Source: Mytilinidion resinicola (taxonomy: Eukaryota; Ascomycota; Dothideomycetes; Mytilinidiales; Mytilinidiaceae). Taken from it: 64,000 nucleotides of DNA. This document shows, piece after piece, positions 32,084-43,784 of the stretch. A model generated the notes under the pieces. It made no database searches and was not told where the DNA came from. It saw only the letters and a program-made list of their open reading frames with translations. How positions within the stretch are numbered: position 1 is the first letter of the stretch; each line of letters begins with the position of its first letter. The position numbers were made by a program, and so were the translations under genes. The stretch covers positions 342,470 to 406,469 of the forward strand of contig NW_022985464.1 of NCBI RefSeq assembly GCF_010093595.1, in the 5' to 3' direction.

Positions 32084-33842
32084 ATGACTGTAATTGGCAC
32101 CAAGAGAAAGAGGGGGGCCGAAGACCAGGAGCGGAATTCGAAACTAAAATTAAAGTCGAAGTCGAAATCCACCAAGAAGCCCACCACCGACGACAGCGAC
32201 GATGCCGAAGACACTGGAGCAGACAAGATACTGCGCCTCGAATCGCAAATCCTCGAATCGCGCCGCCACTACAATAATATTGCAACCTTGATACTACTGG
32301 CGGAAGGAAAGCAAGATCAGCCACCCTCCACGTTGGCAGCTGTAGCTCTCTGTCGAGTCTTCTGCCGAATGAAGTCTGCTGGGGACATGAGCATGAGCAA
32401 AAGTACACCGGAGGCAGAGGCAGTTATTGTAAAATGGCTTAAGGCCCGGTATCAAAACTATGTCGAAGTTCTCCTAGAGTTATACTTGCAAAACGGAGAG
32501 GAAGCCGAGCAGTCAACCGCTGTGACTCTGCTCATGCGTCTTGTCAAGCAGGAATTGCAAGATGAAGACGACAAGGCGGCCAAGAAGACACTCGAGAAGC
32601 TGGTCACAAGGCTGTTATTGCTGCCGGAGGAAAGCTCCGCACGGGACGAGTTCAGCGAGAAGTACCTTCAAGCATACGACGACATACGATTCTACACATT
32701 CGAAGCTATTGCGTAAGTAACCGCCTTCTATCTCCTAAATACGTACACTCACTCTTCATACAGCTCGATATTCTCCTCCCACCAAGACTCTCCCTCTCTC
32801 CCGCTCCTCACAACCAACACCCTCACCCTCCTCTCCCCCGTCGCAAACCCCCCCACCATCCCCTCCTCTATAAAATCCTTCCACGGGCCGTCTCCCCCCC
32901 AGAAGTCCCGCCTCCTCTCCCCCGCCGCCCACAAAACCACCGCCCAAACTGCCTGGCTCGCCCTCCTCCGCACGCCCCTCACACCGCCCCACCGCAAAAC
33001 CCTCCTCACCCTGCTCACCCCCTCCATCCTCCCCTGGTTCACGCGGCCCGAGCTCCTCATGGACTTCCTGACCGACAGCTACAACGCCGGCGGCTCTATC
33101 TCTCTGCTCGCGCTCTCGGGGCTCTTCTACCTCATGCGCGAAAAGAACCTCGTCTACCCCTCCTTCTACCCAAAACTCTACTCGCTGCTCGACGCGGACC
33201 TCCTGCACTCGAAGCACCGCAGCAAGTTCTTCCGCCTGCTCGACGTCTTCATGAGCTCGTCCCACCTGCCCGCGGCGCTGGTCGCCAGTTTCATCAAGCG
33301 CCTGTCCCGGCTGTCGCTGCTCGCGCCGCCCGCCGCCATCGTGGTGGTCGTGCCGTGGGCGTACAACATGTTCAAGCGGCACCCGGCGTGCACGTTTATG
33401 CTGCACCGCGAGAAGCACGCGGCGGGTTACGTGGATCCATTCGACATGAGCGAGGCGGACCCGATGAAGACGCGCGCGATGGAGAGCTCGGTGTGGGAGC
33501 TCGAGACGCTGGCGGGCCACTACCACCCGAACGTGGCGACGCTGGCCGGGGTGCTGGGCGAGCAGTTCACGAAGCGGGGGTACGAGGTTGAGGATTTCTT
33601 GGGCATGGGGTATGGGACTGTGAGTTTGTTTTACGCCCCCTCCACCCCTTCCCCCTGTTTCCCCGACACGCTTGGCCATTTGCTGACAGGCTGTGCAGAT
33701 TATCGATGCCGAGTTGGCGAAGGACATCAAGAAAGCGCCGGTGATTGAGTACGAGATCCCGCGGCACATCTTCACGAGCGAGGAGGAAGGGGAGTTGAGC
33801 ACGTTAGGGACGCTGATGGGGAAGGTTTTTGAGTCGAGGTAG
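32084..33842 (+). CDS. NOC4: Nucleolar complex protein Noc4
   Basis: Partner of Nop14 in 40S precursor assembly and export. Exons 32084-32712, 32764-33619, 33699-33842; 542 aa. A basic N-terminus (TKRKRG, KSKSKSTKK) precedes helical repeats. The CBF/Noc domain contains LMDFLTDSYNAGGSISLLAL, FYLMREKNLVYPSFYPKLYS, KFFRLLDVFMSSSHLP and a conserved ESSVWELETLAGHYHP segment. The last exon provides EIPRHIF and the end. Exon 2 begins extremely C-rich and becomes G-rich toward its end. Confidence 0.94.
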
Positions 33843-34387
33843 ACTAGGCTTTTATTTTGGGTTTGTTCATTGGATCTTTCTACAGACGGGGGATATCATT
33901 CAATCTGATGACAAAGAGAATGAAGTGAAGTGAAGCTTTGTGCTTCTATTTGATGCAATCATCTGGCCCGTGGGGTCTTTTTTTTTTGAGCCCAGTGCCG
34001 GGTATCCAACGCTTGACAATGATCCTGCCCTATCCCTTTTCCGAAGCCTAAGCAAGAGCACCGAAACCCTTGCACCATCCCAACCCCGAGGAAGACATCT
34101 AGTGCTTATGCAGCACGATGATCCGGATGTTTCCCCGTCGCTCGTGATTTCGTGTAACAATCTAACCGAAATCGCAATCGCAACTAAATGGCACTTGGAG
34201 TACAAAACCGGATTCTCCTTGTCGAACCCGAACTCCGTAGTGCAGTCTGATTCGTCATCCACATCCACATTCTCAATTTTCATCCTAGCCTGGATATAGT
34301 GAGCGCAGGAGCCCGGCAATGGATAACGTTGATGGAGCCTGCAAACTATCATACCATCAACAACAGCCAAAGGCACAGAGTCCAGCA
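33843..34387. other. Convergent intergenic region, NOC4 / TFIIB
   Basis: 545 bp between two stop codons. Nothing recognised besides a poly-T tract near 33,979. Confidence 0.45.
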
Positions 34388-35479
34388 TCATGACTGGGGG
34401 ATCTTGTTGATATCTCCACCCCTCTCGAGCCACTCTTCCATGATAACCTTGTCACGCTCCTGGTAGATGAGTTTGTACGCTGTGCGAATCGTGCCGTCGC
34501 TGACATCGACGGCAGCGCCGATGTCTTTCGGAGAGCGTGACTCGCCCATAAGACCGGCAACAAGGTAGATACAGGCGCCCGTGATGGAGAGCGGGGAGCG
34601 ACCAGCCGCCACACCAAGGATCGCCACGCGGGCGGCAGCTTCTTCTGCGATGATGCCGATGAACCTGTCCAGGTGGAGCTTGCTGCATGCACGGCCGATG
34701 AGCTCGTGGGCTTCGGTGCTCTTGGTGACCTTGAAACCGCTAGGGTTCAGCCCCTGTCCATTTGAAGCGCCGTTGGTGGGGTTCTGGCGGGTCACGGTGG
34801 AGAGGAACTCCTCCAGCTTCTTGAAGGTGCGGCCGATTTCCTTCTTGGCGACGTTGGTGAGCTTGAAGATCTCCCGGAAGGACCGCGGCACGTTGTTCTG
34901 CCGGCATGCGATGAAGATGCAGCCGGCGATGATGGCGTCTTGCGACTTGCCCTTGAAGACCTTGGCATCATCCACCATCTTGAACAAGTGTTTGGCGGTA
35001 TCAGCTACGATGTGCGGCATGTTTGACGTCTCGGCGAAGGTCCCGATGGCCTTGTAGGCAGCCATAAGCGTCTTGGTGCCTTTGTCGTGGCTCGACCGAT
35101 TCTGCGCGCGATGCAGGTCACGGCTGCGGACGTTGCCGTCGCCGTAGGAGATCTCGGTCTGCAGCTGGGAGCCGTTGAGGAGAGGGTTCGCAGCCTCTCC
35201 GACACGAGAGGGATCGTCGTTCCCTTGGTCGTCGTTGGAGAAGGTGCGCCACTCAGAACGAGTGTCGATGATGCGGTCGGCCAGCACGCGGCCGCAGGAG
35301 CCGCACACGGTGTCGCCTGAGGAGAACTCCTCGACGAGGTTCGGCGGGTTCTCGCGACAGTCCGGGCACATGAGGGTAACGTTGAGGTCCTCCTGCCATT
35401 CCTGCGGCCGGTCGGGCTGCACGCTCTCGGTGTAGACCTCGCCAGGCGACAGGACGCGGCCATCTGGGGCGACAGACAT
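34388..35479 (-). CDS. SUA7: Transcription initiation factor TFIIB
   Basis: General RNA polymerase II factor bridging TBP-DNA and polymerase. Intronless, 363 aa from the ATG at 35479. Zinc ribbon: CPDC...CGSC (about residues 38-62). The B-reader/linker contains SEWRTFSNDD. Two cyclin-fold repeats follow: GTKTLMAAYKAIGTFAE...AGCIFIACRQNNVPRSFREI, then HELIGRACSKLHLD...SPLSITGACIYLVAGL with SPKDIGAAVDVSDGTIR. The open frame upstream to 35644 is low complexity and treated as 5' UTR. Confidence 0.97.
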   Translation of the reverse strand: MSVAPDGRVLSPGEVYTESVQPDRPQEWQEDLNVTLMCPDCRENPPNLVEEFSSGDTVCGSCGRVLADRIIDTRSEWRTFSNDDQGNDDPSRVGEAANPLLNGSQLQTEISYGDGNVRSRDLHRAQNRSSHDKGTKTLMAAYKAIGTFAETSNMPHIVADTAKHLFKMVDDAKVFKGKSQDAIIAGCIFIACRQNNVPRSFREIFKLTNVAKKEIGRTFKKLEEFLSTVTRQNPTNGASNGQGLNPSGFKVTKSTEAHELIGRACSKLHLDRFIGIIAEEAAARVAILGVAAGRSPLSITGACIYLVAGLMGESRSPKDIGAAVDVSDGTIRTAYKLIYQERDKVIMEEWLERGGDINKIPQS

Positions 35480-36121
35480 GCTGGCGGGGACCTGCGACAG
35501 AGCCGCGAGACGCTGCACGAGGAGCCGGCGGTGTTGAAGCCGCTGAGTGCGTTTGCCGGGCGTTTCCCTGCGTGTGGCGGGGGTGTGGTGAGGGGATGGA
35601 GGAGCAAGGCTGCCGGGCGGAATGTGTTGTCTGAGAAGGAGCAAGCGGGCAGACAGGCCCGTGGGACGGCTAGCTGATTCCCTTTGTCAGTCACGGTGGG
35701 TTAGCGGTTCGGTGAAAGAGCGACGGGCGACACTGCGCTGGGCCGGGCGGCAGGCGTCGAGTTGGAGAGAACCTCTGGCCTCAACTCGGTGAGGCTGTCG
35801 GTGCGTGCGTGAGTGAGGGCGGCCAGGTGCGGGATGGCGGCGGGCTGCGTGGGTGAGATGGAGTTGTAGACGGGTGCACAGTCAGCAGGCCCGAAGGCCG
35901 ACATGGCGGAGGATGATGTGCTCGCTGCCCGCTGGGCCAAGTCGACTTTTTCTCGCCGGCCGGCGTCCTTTAAAGCCCCCAGCGAGCCCCCGCCGGACTC
36001 TCATCCTTCGCCTTCACTTCCCAACACCCTCTCCTCCGTCCTCCGCACACGCCCGTACTCTCGCCCTCGCATCCAGGACCTCATTCACTTCCTCTCCATC
36101 TCCCCCGCATCAACCGCCACA
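35480..36121. promoter_or_regulatory. Divergent TFIIB / SAM synthetase promoter region
   Basis: 642 bp between divergent starts. The 80 bp before the SAM synthetase ATG are pyrimidine-rich, as in strongly expressed fungal genes. No coding frame recognised. Confidence 0.5.
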
Positions 36122-37558
36122 ATGGTCTCCGCAAACGGCGTCAACGGCACTGTCAGCGATGTGAGTCTTGTCCCATTGTTCGCAACCACCACCCCCTGAC
36201 GCTTGCTAGACCTTCCTGTTCACCTCGGAGTCGGTGGGAGAGGGCCACCCGGACAAGATCTGGTAGGTTTCCTTCCCTTGTCGTTCCATCGTTCAACCGC
36301 TCTGTCGCCATATCCCCGCCATTTTGCTTCACCGCCGATGTTCCCGAGAGTGTTGAAACACCCGAGGGCCTTATCCAGCCCCTGTACACTCTTCCGGCAG
36401 CCCAGTTGCTCACAGCATGCAGCGATCAAGTGTCCGATGCCATCCTCGATGCCTGCCTCAAGGAGGACCCCTTCTCCAAGGTGGCCTGCGAGACGGCTGC
36501 CAAGACGGGCATGATCATGGTCTTCGGCGAAATCACCACCAAGGCCCACCTCGACTACCAGAAAATCATCCGCGGCGCCATCAAGGACATCGGCTACGAC
36601 CACTCCGAGAAGGGCTTCGACTACAAGACTTGCAATGTGCTCGTCGCCATCGAGCAGCAGTCGCCCGATATCGCCCAGGGCCTGCACTACGACGAGGAGC
36701 TCGAGAAGCTCGGTGCTGGCGACCAGGGTATCATGTTCGGCTATGCCACCGACGAGACCCCGGAACTGCTGCCATTGACTCTGCAGCTCGCCCACAAGCT
36801 CAACCTCGCCATGAAGACAGCCCGAAACGACGGCACCCTGCCATGGCTGCGACCCGACACCAAGACTCAGGTCACCGTTGAGTACAAGCACGACGGAGGT
36901 GCCGTTATCCCTCTACGCGTCGACACCGTCGTTGTCAGCGCCCAGCACAGCGAGGACATCTCCACCGAGCAACTACGGAAGGAGGTACTGGACAAGATCG
37001 TCAAGAAGGTTATCCCTGCTAAGTACCTGGACGACAAGACCGTCTACCACGTAGGTGTTCCTGAATCCCACTGATCGCCCATTTCTCTAACGACGCTAGA
37101 TCCAACCATCCGGCCTCTTCATAATCGGCGGTCCCCAGGGTGACGCCGGTCTTACTGGCCGCAAGATCATCGTCGATACCTACGGTGGCTGGGGCGCTCA
37201 CGGTGGTGGAGCTTTCTCCGGAAAGGACTACTCCAAGGTCGATCGATCGGCAGCATATCTCGCCCGATGGATCGCCAAGTCCCTCGTCAATGCTGGGCTC
37301 GCCCGCCGCGCGCTCGTCCAGCTCTCTTACGCCATTGGTGTCTCAGAGCCCCTCTCCATCTTCGTCGAGACATACGGCACTTCCGACCACTCCTCCAAGC
37401 AGCTTGTCGAAATCATCCTCAAGAACTTTGATCTCCGCCCGGGTGTCATTGTCAAGGAACTCAACCTCACCAACCCCATCTACCGCCGGACAGCCCAGAA
37501 CGGTCACTTCTCGGACCAGAGCTTCGAGTGGGAGAAGCCCAAGACTCTCACCCTCTAG
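36122..37558 (+). CDS. SAM2: S-adenosylmethionine synthetase
   Basis: Makes SAM from methionine and ATP. Exons 36122-36160, 36210-36262, 36423-37050, 37100-37558; 392 aa, standard length. Motifs: [20 protein letters not shown] (ATP/Mg site, completed across intron 2), [72 protein letters not shown] and [19 protein letters not shown] (P-loop-like). Intron 2 is long (160 nt) and begins GTAGGT. C-ending codons dominate. Confidence 0.98.
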
Positions 37559-38800
37559 ATTTTCCCATCTCGGGAAAATTTGTAGAGGAGAAGTCTTTGG
37601 TTCCCCTTTTGCCGGCATCGAATCAACTTCGATGCCCGCTTCTTTAACGACATGAACGAGCCATCACACACCACAATGCATGTACAGCGGGGAACTAAAA
37701 TCGTCTTTCAACAAGTTTCGGCGTCAGCGGGGATATACCCAAATCACAACATCTAAAAGTCTCTTGCATCAACGGAATTGATGCCGCAAGAGGCTTTTTT
37801 TCTATTTAACATAGAGGGAGGGTAGGGCTCGGATGCTGCATCCGCCCGAGTTTTCCTTTTTGTCTTCTTCTAATCCCCACACTATTTCAGCACGGCTGCG
37901 GGCACTTTTCATCTGCCTGCGCTTGCTCTCTCCTAGAGCATTGGCGTTTTTTCATCAAAAGAAAGGAAGGAAGAGTTCAACCTTGTATGGATGAAGGGAT
38001 TTCTATGAGGTTTTGCTCTAGTTCAAGGGGCTTGTTCCTGTCATGAGTTTATGACAGTTATCGCAGCTGCTATCGTACCGGTACATGGCCTAGCCCGGTT
38101 GCTGGTTGCACTTAATTACAATTGAATATTGTAACCACATGACTTCGTTTCTGCAATAGCTATGCACCTATCACTAGCGACTATGAATTGCGCCCTTAAC
38201 GTGCCCGTCCGGTCCTAGTTCTGACCCTACAAGATATGAACACTCCTCATCCAATGAATCCTCACTGAACCACCACTGCCGTCTCCAGCTGCCATGTACC
38301 TTCGAACTCCGCCAAAATCCATCCCAACCCAACCCAGGACCCACGCCTTCGGGATCCGAAGTCGGCAAAAAAAGTGGCTCGCGTCATCCGGACACGAATT
38401 GTGCGAACGCTCTGCCACGGTCTCGGACCGGACCGTCCGAGCTTATTGGAGATTGGCCGAGCACAGGCAGCCTTGTCGCAGCACTTCGATGGCATTTGGA
38501 ACATTTCTGTTTGTTAAGCGGCAAACAAAGGCAGCGGCAGCTAGACACGGATATGTGATGAGACACGCTATCACGAGATAGTAAGGGGTGGAATCTGAGC
38601 TTTGATTGTGTTTTTGGTATTGGCTACACTCGCCAATTCTCCACGAAGAGAGAAACAGTGAGAACAGCTTCATTCATCGAGCAATTGAAATTGTCATCCC
38701 AGACGCCAACCCCATGCTAACCACACGCCGACGAGCCCCTCAAGACTTCCGGATCGCATCGCATCGCATCCGCAGCACAGACACCAGTTTTTGTATAGCT
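37559..38800. other. 1.24-kb convergent intergenic region
   Basis: Between the SAM synthetase and RPL5 stops. No gene recognised; one strong stem-loop (separate entry). Short frames near 38,170-38,670 have no family resemblance. Confidence 0.45.
37757..37805. other. Stem-loop followed by a T tract
   Basis: AGTCTCTTGC-ATCAA pairs with TTGAT-GCC-GCAAGAGGCT around the loop CGGAA (three-base bulge, one G-T pair), followed directly by a run of Ts. It lies about 200 bp downstream of the SAM synthetase stop. It could be a 3' UTR structure or the end of a small RNA; function unknown. Confidence 0.45.
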
Positions 38801-39936
38801 TTACTCGTCGGCCTTGAGCTCGGCAATCTTGGCCTTGACACGCTCCTCCTTCTGGGCCTTGGTGAGCTTCCTCTGCTTGTACTTCAAGCTCTCCTTCTTC
38901 CACTCCTCCTTGGTCTTCTTGTCGCCCTCGTCCTCGTCCTTCTTGAACGGGTCCTCGCGGATCTGCTTGTGCGCCTCCGCGTACAGCTCCTCCAGGCCCT
39001 CGGCCTCGATGTCGTCGTCAATGTAGCCCTGGAACTGCGACTTGTAGCGCTCCTCGTCGTCGTCGGCGAGCGTCTCCATGTACTCGGCGACGTGGCCGCC
39101 GAAGATGTACTTGCGGAGTGTCTCGGCGTCGAGCTCCTTGCTCTCGATGTCGAAGCCCGGGAAGCGGTTCTCGGAGTGCGGGATGTAGAGGCCGCCGTCG
39201 GACGCGCCCTTCATGGCGCCGAAGATGCGGGCACCAGTCGAAGTGCGCGCCAGACCGACGTCGAGGAAGACCTTGAAGGGGCGGCGCGACTCGCCGTCGT
39301 CGCCCTCGGCGGCCTCGGTCATGGTGAACTCGCCATCAGCCTCTTCCACGCCGACGAAGTCCTCGTCCAGCTCGAGCTTCTTGAGTGTGCGGCGGGCGAG
39401 CAGCAGGCCAGTGCAGTAGGCGGCCGCCCAGTTGGTGATGCCGTGGGTGACGCCGTAGCGCTTGAGCTCGTGGCCGTAGGCGGCGCTGAAGACCTTGTCG
39501 CCGTTGACTTCCGACGTCACAATCTGGGCGATGATGTCGCGGTTGGTGAAGCGCACCACGAGGCGGTACTTGGGCGCGTTGTACTTGTTCTTCGCCTGGG
39601 TGATGAGGCGCTTGCGGGCGTAGTAGTCGGTCTTGCCAACGCGGCGACGCTTGTACTTCACCTGGTAGCGGCTGTGATGGTGTGAGTGATTGCGAGGGGG
39701 CAGGATTGGAGGGAAGGGGAGCTTACGAGAAGTAGGCATCGTTCTTGACCTTCTTGGACTGTCATTGAAACCCCGAGTCAGCAATTGACGCTTCAAACCT
39801 TCGAAGCAACTTGCAGGGACTCCATTCTATTCGATGGCCTTAGGAGTCGCCTCAAGAAAAGCGGCTCCCGTGAGAATGCAGGGCCATCTAGGCCCTGTCT
39901 AGAGGAGTGTTAATCGGGAAGACTTACGAAAGGCAT
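38801..39936 (-). CDS. RPL5: 60S ribosomal protein L5 (uL18)
   Basis: 5S-rRNA-binding protein of the 60S central protuberance. Exons 39936-39928, 39758-39727, 39671-38801; 303 aa. The first exon holds only three codons (MPF). Motifs: [20 protein letters not shown] across introns, [72 protein letters not shown] and GGLYIPHS. A basic/acidic C-terminal tail follows. Intron 1 is 169 nt, long for this window. The leader carries TTTTTCAAG just upstream of the ATG. Confidence 0.98.
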
Positions 39937-40405
39937 GGTGGCGGTTGACCTTTTTCAAGCGGATGTCGATGGTGGTGGAGGAGAAATTGTTGGAAGTTCG
40001 TGAGGTCGAAATAAATGGCCGTGGGCTTGGCATTTCGGCTATTCGGCCAATAAGATCCACCACTCATTCCCATTGCTCTTCCACCTGACTATCCCATCTA
40101 CATAGCACTTGGACTCTACGCGGACTGCTCGTCATGATCTGTGGCTAGCTAGACGTTGTGGGGAGAAATGATGCGTTGTCACAGCGCTTCGACCAGTTTG
40201 GGGCTTCTCAAAATATATCAACGTCCACTCGCACCCGTGCCGCACAGCACAGCAACCAGGTCACTGCGAAACTTCGTACTTTCAAGCTTCAATGGCCATC
40301 AATGTGGCGTTAGGGGGGTCCAATATACGCAGAAAGATCTCAAAAGAACTGAGCAAGCCCTTCCAAATATTACAGCGACCAATGTTAGCCAAAACCTCAT
40401 CTAAC
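39937..40405. other. Region upstream of RPL5
   Basis: 469 bp between RPL5 and the phosphoesterase remnant, divergent. Must contain the RPL5 promoter. An open frame continuous with the phosphoesterase starts at 40,292 but is not family-like. Confidence 0.45.
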
Positions 40406-41322
40406 ATGGAAAAGCTCCGCTCCTTCTTCACTAAATCATCTTCTGCCTCGCAATCATTCCAAATCCTCTCCGACCTCCATCTAGAAGTAGGGCAACAATA
40501 CTCCAGTTTCTCTATACCCCCCTCCGCCCCGTACCTAATTCTTGGGGGTGATATCGGCCGTCTGGTCGACTATAACTCCTACCTTTCCTTCTTAGCCCAA
40601 CAAACCGCCCAATTCGAGGAAGTGTTTCTTGTCTTGGGAAATCACGAGTTTTATGAGCTTGGCTATTCGACTGGTCTAGCAAATGCCAGAAAACTAGAGT
40701 CGGAGCCTGTATTAGGAGGAAAGTTGATCTTGCTTCATCAAACTCGCTACGATGTCCCAAAATCATCCTTCTCAATCTTGGGGTGTACGCTTTGGTCTCA
40801 AATCCCCGAAAGTGCTAGACCAAGGGTACAGACAGCACTCAATCACTTCAGGAAGATTGAGGGCTGGACGATTGATTCGCATAACGCGGTTTTCGACACT
40901 GAACTGGCATGGTTGAAAGGGCAGGTTGTTGATATCCGTAAGGAGAATGAAGCTTTCGCCAAAGACAGGACAGACAGCATGAGCAAAGGAAGATCTTGAT
41001 CGTCACACATCATGCACCAACTATAGAAGAAACGGCACATCCCCAACACGCCGGAAGCGACTTGTCGTCCGCTTTCGCAAGTTCGATTATCACTGATGAA
41101 GATACAACATGGGAGCAAAGTGACGTCAAGCTATAGATATTCCGGCACACTCACTATACCAACACTTTCAAGAAGGGTGGTATCAAAATCATGAGCAACC
41201 AGCGTGGCTACATATACCCACCTGGCATGCCAGGCACAAGACTGAGAAACAAGAGTAACGAGGCAGACAAAGAGAAGGATAAGAAGAAAGTGTACGATGC
41301 GAGCAGAGTAGTTCACGTTTGA
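40406..41322 (+). pseudogene. Broken calcineurin-like metallophosphoesterase
   Basis: The first frame (ATG 40406 to about 40990) has the metallophosphoesterase motifs QILSDLHLE (D-x-H-like), LILGGDIG (GD) and LGNHEFYE (GNHE). The frame is then lost by a one-base deletion or equivalent at about 40,975-40,998. The continuing frame has ILIVTHHAPT and HTHYTNTF but is stopped by TAG at 41134 where Trp (TGG) is expected, just before the GHTH motif, here RHTH. The remainder reads to a stop at 41320-41322. Three lesions in the metal-binding half make it a likely pseudogene rather than a sequencing error. Confidence 0.82.
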
Positions 41323-41713
41323 AGCATCCTAATAGCTGATTTATGCTTCACGATAGGCTCTCGTAAGCATCGAAAAATTAGTGCTAGGCCGTAGGTCTGA
41401 GCACACGGGTGCAGCACTGCTTTGGGTCGACTCTTGCTCGCCCAATACCACTGTCAGGAGTATCCCAGCTGCTGGATTGCCAGCCAGTCAGGAGGCAGCT
41501 TGATTTCCACGGCGTCAAACTTCACATCATATCTAGAAAATTAAAACCTATTGGGGCGCCCCGAATAGTAACATGAGTGTGTATCGACTTGTGGCAAGGC
41601 ACCGTAAAAGTTGGAAATTTCACACAAGGAAAGTCGGCAGTTGAAGATGAAAATGCCTAGACGAAGAAGGAAAATGCGATTCACTACCCTTCCGTAGAAT
41701 GGTCCAGTCCTAT
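41323..41713. other. Intergenic region
   Basis: 391 bp between phosphoesterase and HET remnants, convergent. Nothing recognised. Confidence 0.4.
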
Positions 41714-43082
41714 TCACCAATTCTCTGCCCAGCTGTCCAGTCGCTCCACTGACCGGCGATAAAAGTGTATCATCTGCCCGCTTGTCTTCATGGTATACAG
41801 GCTCCTCCCCGTAAACAGAATCGCCGCTATCCATCTCGCAGCCTGCAGTGTCTCACAACTAATCCCCTTGCAAGACTTCGTTCTCCTTTGCATATCCGAA
41901 CTTTTATCCAAGGGCTTATGATACCCAGCTTTCGCCGTCCGCCAAGCCTTAGCGCTCCTCGTCTCATTGAAATTACTCGTCAATGGGATATCCCGAAGCA
42001 TGATTCTTATAGCCTTACAAAGCGTCTCGCATCCATGTTTCGTCGTCTTGTTCGGTCTCATGCGTTGCCCCTCTCCCCGGGTGACCATACCCAACAACGC
42101 ATGCACATAATCGACTGAATTTGTAGCCTTTGACGCCTTAGAAAGGTAAACGAGTCTCGCTAGGGTAAGGCTACGCGTACCATGGCGATATAGCAGTGAA
42201 AGAAGCCACACAGGCTGCTTATCCATCACCTTCCGTTTGGCCTCGCGCAGCCTTCGCCGACTGAAATCCGCCATCGCCACGTTCATTGAAAATTCAACCA
42301 GCTGATCCCACTTCAACCACCCGTCTCCACATACTAGTGTCGTGTTCTGAGACACTGCCAGCTCCTGCAGTACCCATACACGGTCCCAGTACTCCCTCGT
42401 GAAGATATCGTCAATAGCTTTCGCGAAGCGGGGGTCTAGGGCAAAGTTCTCTTCGATGTCGTCGCAGAAGTCATCGTTGGCGATGGTCAAGGTGTCATCG
42501 GCCAGATCATCTCTGGTAGATAGAGGGATCTGCGTGATATATTTCATCGCCCGCGTCGATGACCTATCGCCGGGCCCAAGCCAGGCTATCGTTTCGACGG
42601 CGGTTTCGTAGATGTATTTCATGATTCCCAGCTGCGCGAGTCGCCTCAGCTTCGTTGTCCTTGTCTTGCATGATGCAGATGGCGTCGATCCGCCACCAGG
42701 ACGCTGTGGTGTAGCCCTTTTTGCGATACTGGAACTCAGCGATGTGCTCCAGAACATCGTAGAGGTTTTTCCGGACACCGAATGGGGCATCGTTTATCTC
42801 GATCTCCCTCTCCTCTGGGGCCCAGCAGTAGGAAAGGGCGCGATATTCTGGTGCGTTATCTTTCTTGAATTGGCGGATGCTGCAGCAGGGCATGACGCCT
42901 TTTTTCGCCGGCAGAACTTTTAGAAGGCGGATATACCGGATGGGGTCGTGCAATGGGGTATGAACGAAGTCTTCGTCCTCGGCTGTCGAGTCCGTGTCGC
43001 TTCTTTCGGTGTCGCTGGCGACGTATCTGCTGTCATACTCGTGTATACTGCTATCGTCACTATCATAGTCTCCATCGCTCAT
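41714..43082 (-). pseudogene. HET-domain gene with a frameshift
   Basis: Starts at the ATG at 43082 with an acidic Ser/Asp-rich leader, then the HET domain: YRALSYCWAPEE, RKNLYDVLEHI, WRIDAICIMQDKDNE. Here the frame breaks (about 42,635-42,660) and continues one base over as QLGIMKYIYETAVETIAWLG, exactly the next HET block. No intron signals are present, so a one-base indel is implied. The second frame includes FTREYWDRVWVLQELAVSQ and ends at 41714. It could be a recent pseudogene, a phase-variable allele or an assembly error; TAG-type lesions are absent. Confidence 0.85.
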
Positions 43083-43784
43083 GATGAATACCCGAAATCT
43101 AAGTTGCGTTAGTTTTCATCACTGGCTGTAAGTAAAATATCTGAAGGCGGCAAACGGAGCGCAAAGAGACCCATCATATACCTCAGAAACTCAGATGTGA
43201 CGAACGCAAAGTGTGTCCTGCTTTTAGCTCGTGGTGCGCCCTAGCTGGGTATATGTACAATGCTCTTGACGGGCAAGGCTGAAAATTGTATGCACTGCCA
43301 CGGTGTCGAGCTGGCACTCGCATAGCAATTATGATGCATTTGGATAGTTGTCACCTTAGGCAGCCGTTGTCTCGCGGGGTGGGGACGCACGCTGAATGGT
43401 GGCTAGACGACGCCTCACCTGCATGCCCCGCCACTCGTTGTCCGTTTTGCATGGGTATGCGATACTTGGTGCGGAGAGCCAGCGCTTGAAATCAATGAGA
43501 AATGACGAGGATAACCAAAGGATGTTTCGGAGTCGAGAAGTGAGAGTTTGCTGTGTTTTGCCGGGAGCTATGGTACTTGAACGAACAATTGCTCTTATCT
43601 GGGGAAAATATAGAGTTTCCTATGTTTATGAATGTAGGTCTAGACCCTTGATATTTATTAGCAACGCGCACAGGTGTTCGCTTCTAATAGAAGAATAGTT
43701 CTTCGGAACATCCTGAGTTATTATAAAAGTACAGCAATCGATTTCCGCCGTAACGCCAAACACCCTATGATCTCCACGCTTGGA
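43083..43784. other. Intergenic region, HET / VTI1
   Basis: 702 bp between the 5' side of the HET gene and the 3' end of VTI1. Several short forward frames, none recognised. Confidence 0.4.

Noticed and set aside
38606..39685. Long forward frame opposite RPL5
   Set aside because: Leu/Val-rich antisense shadow of a GC-rich, highly expressed ribosomal gene.
40292..40405. N-terminal extension of the phosphoesterase
   Set aside because: The extra 38 residues have no family similarity; the ATG at 40406 gives a normal start just before QILSDLHLE.
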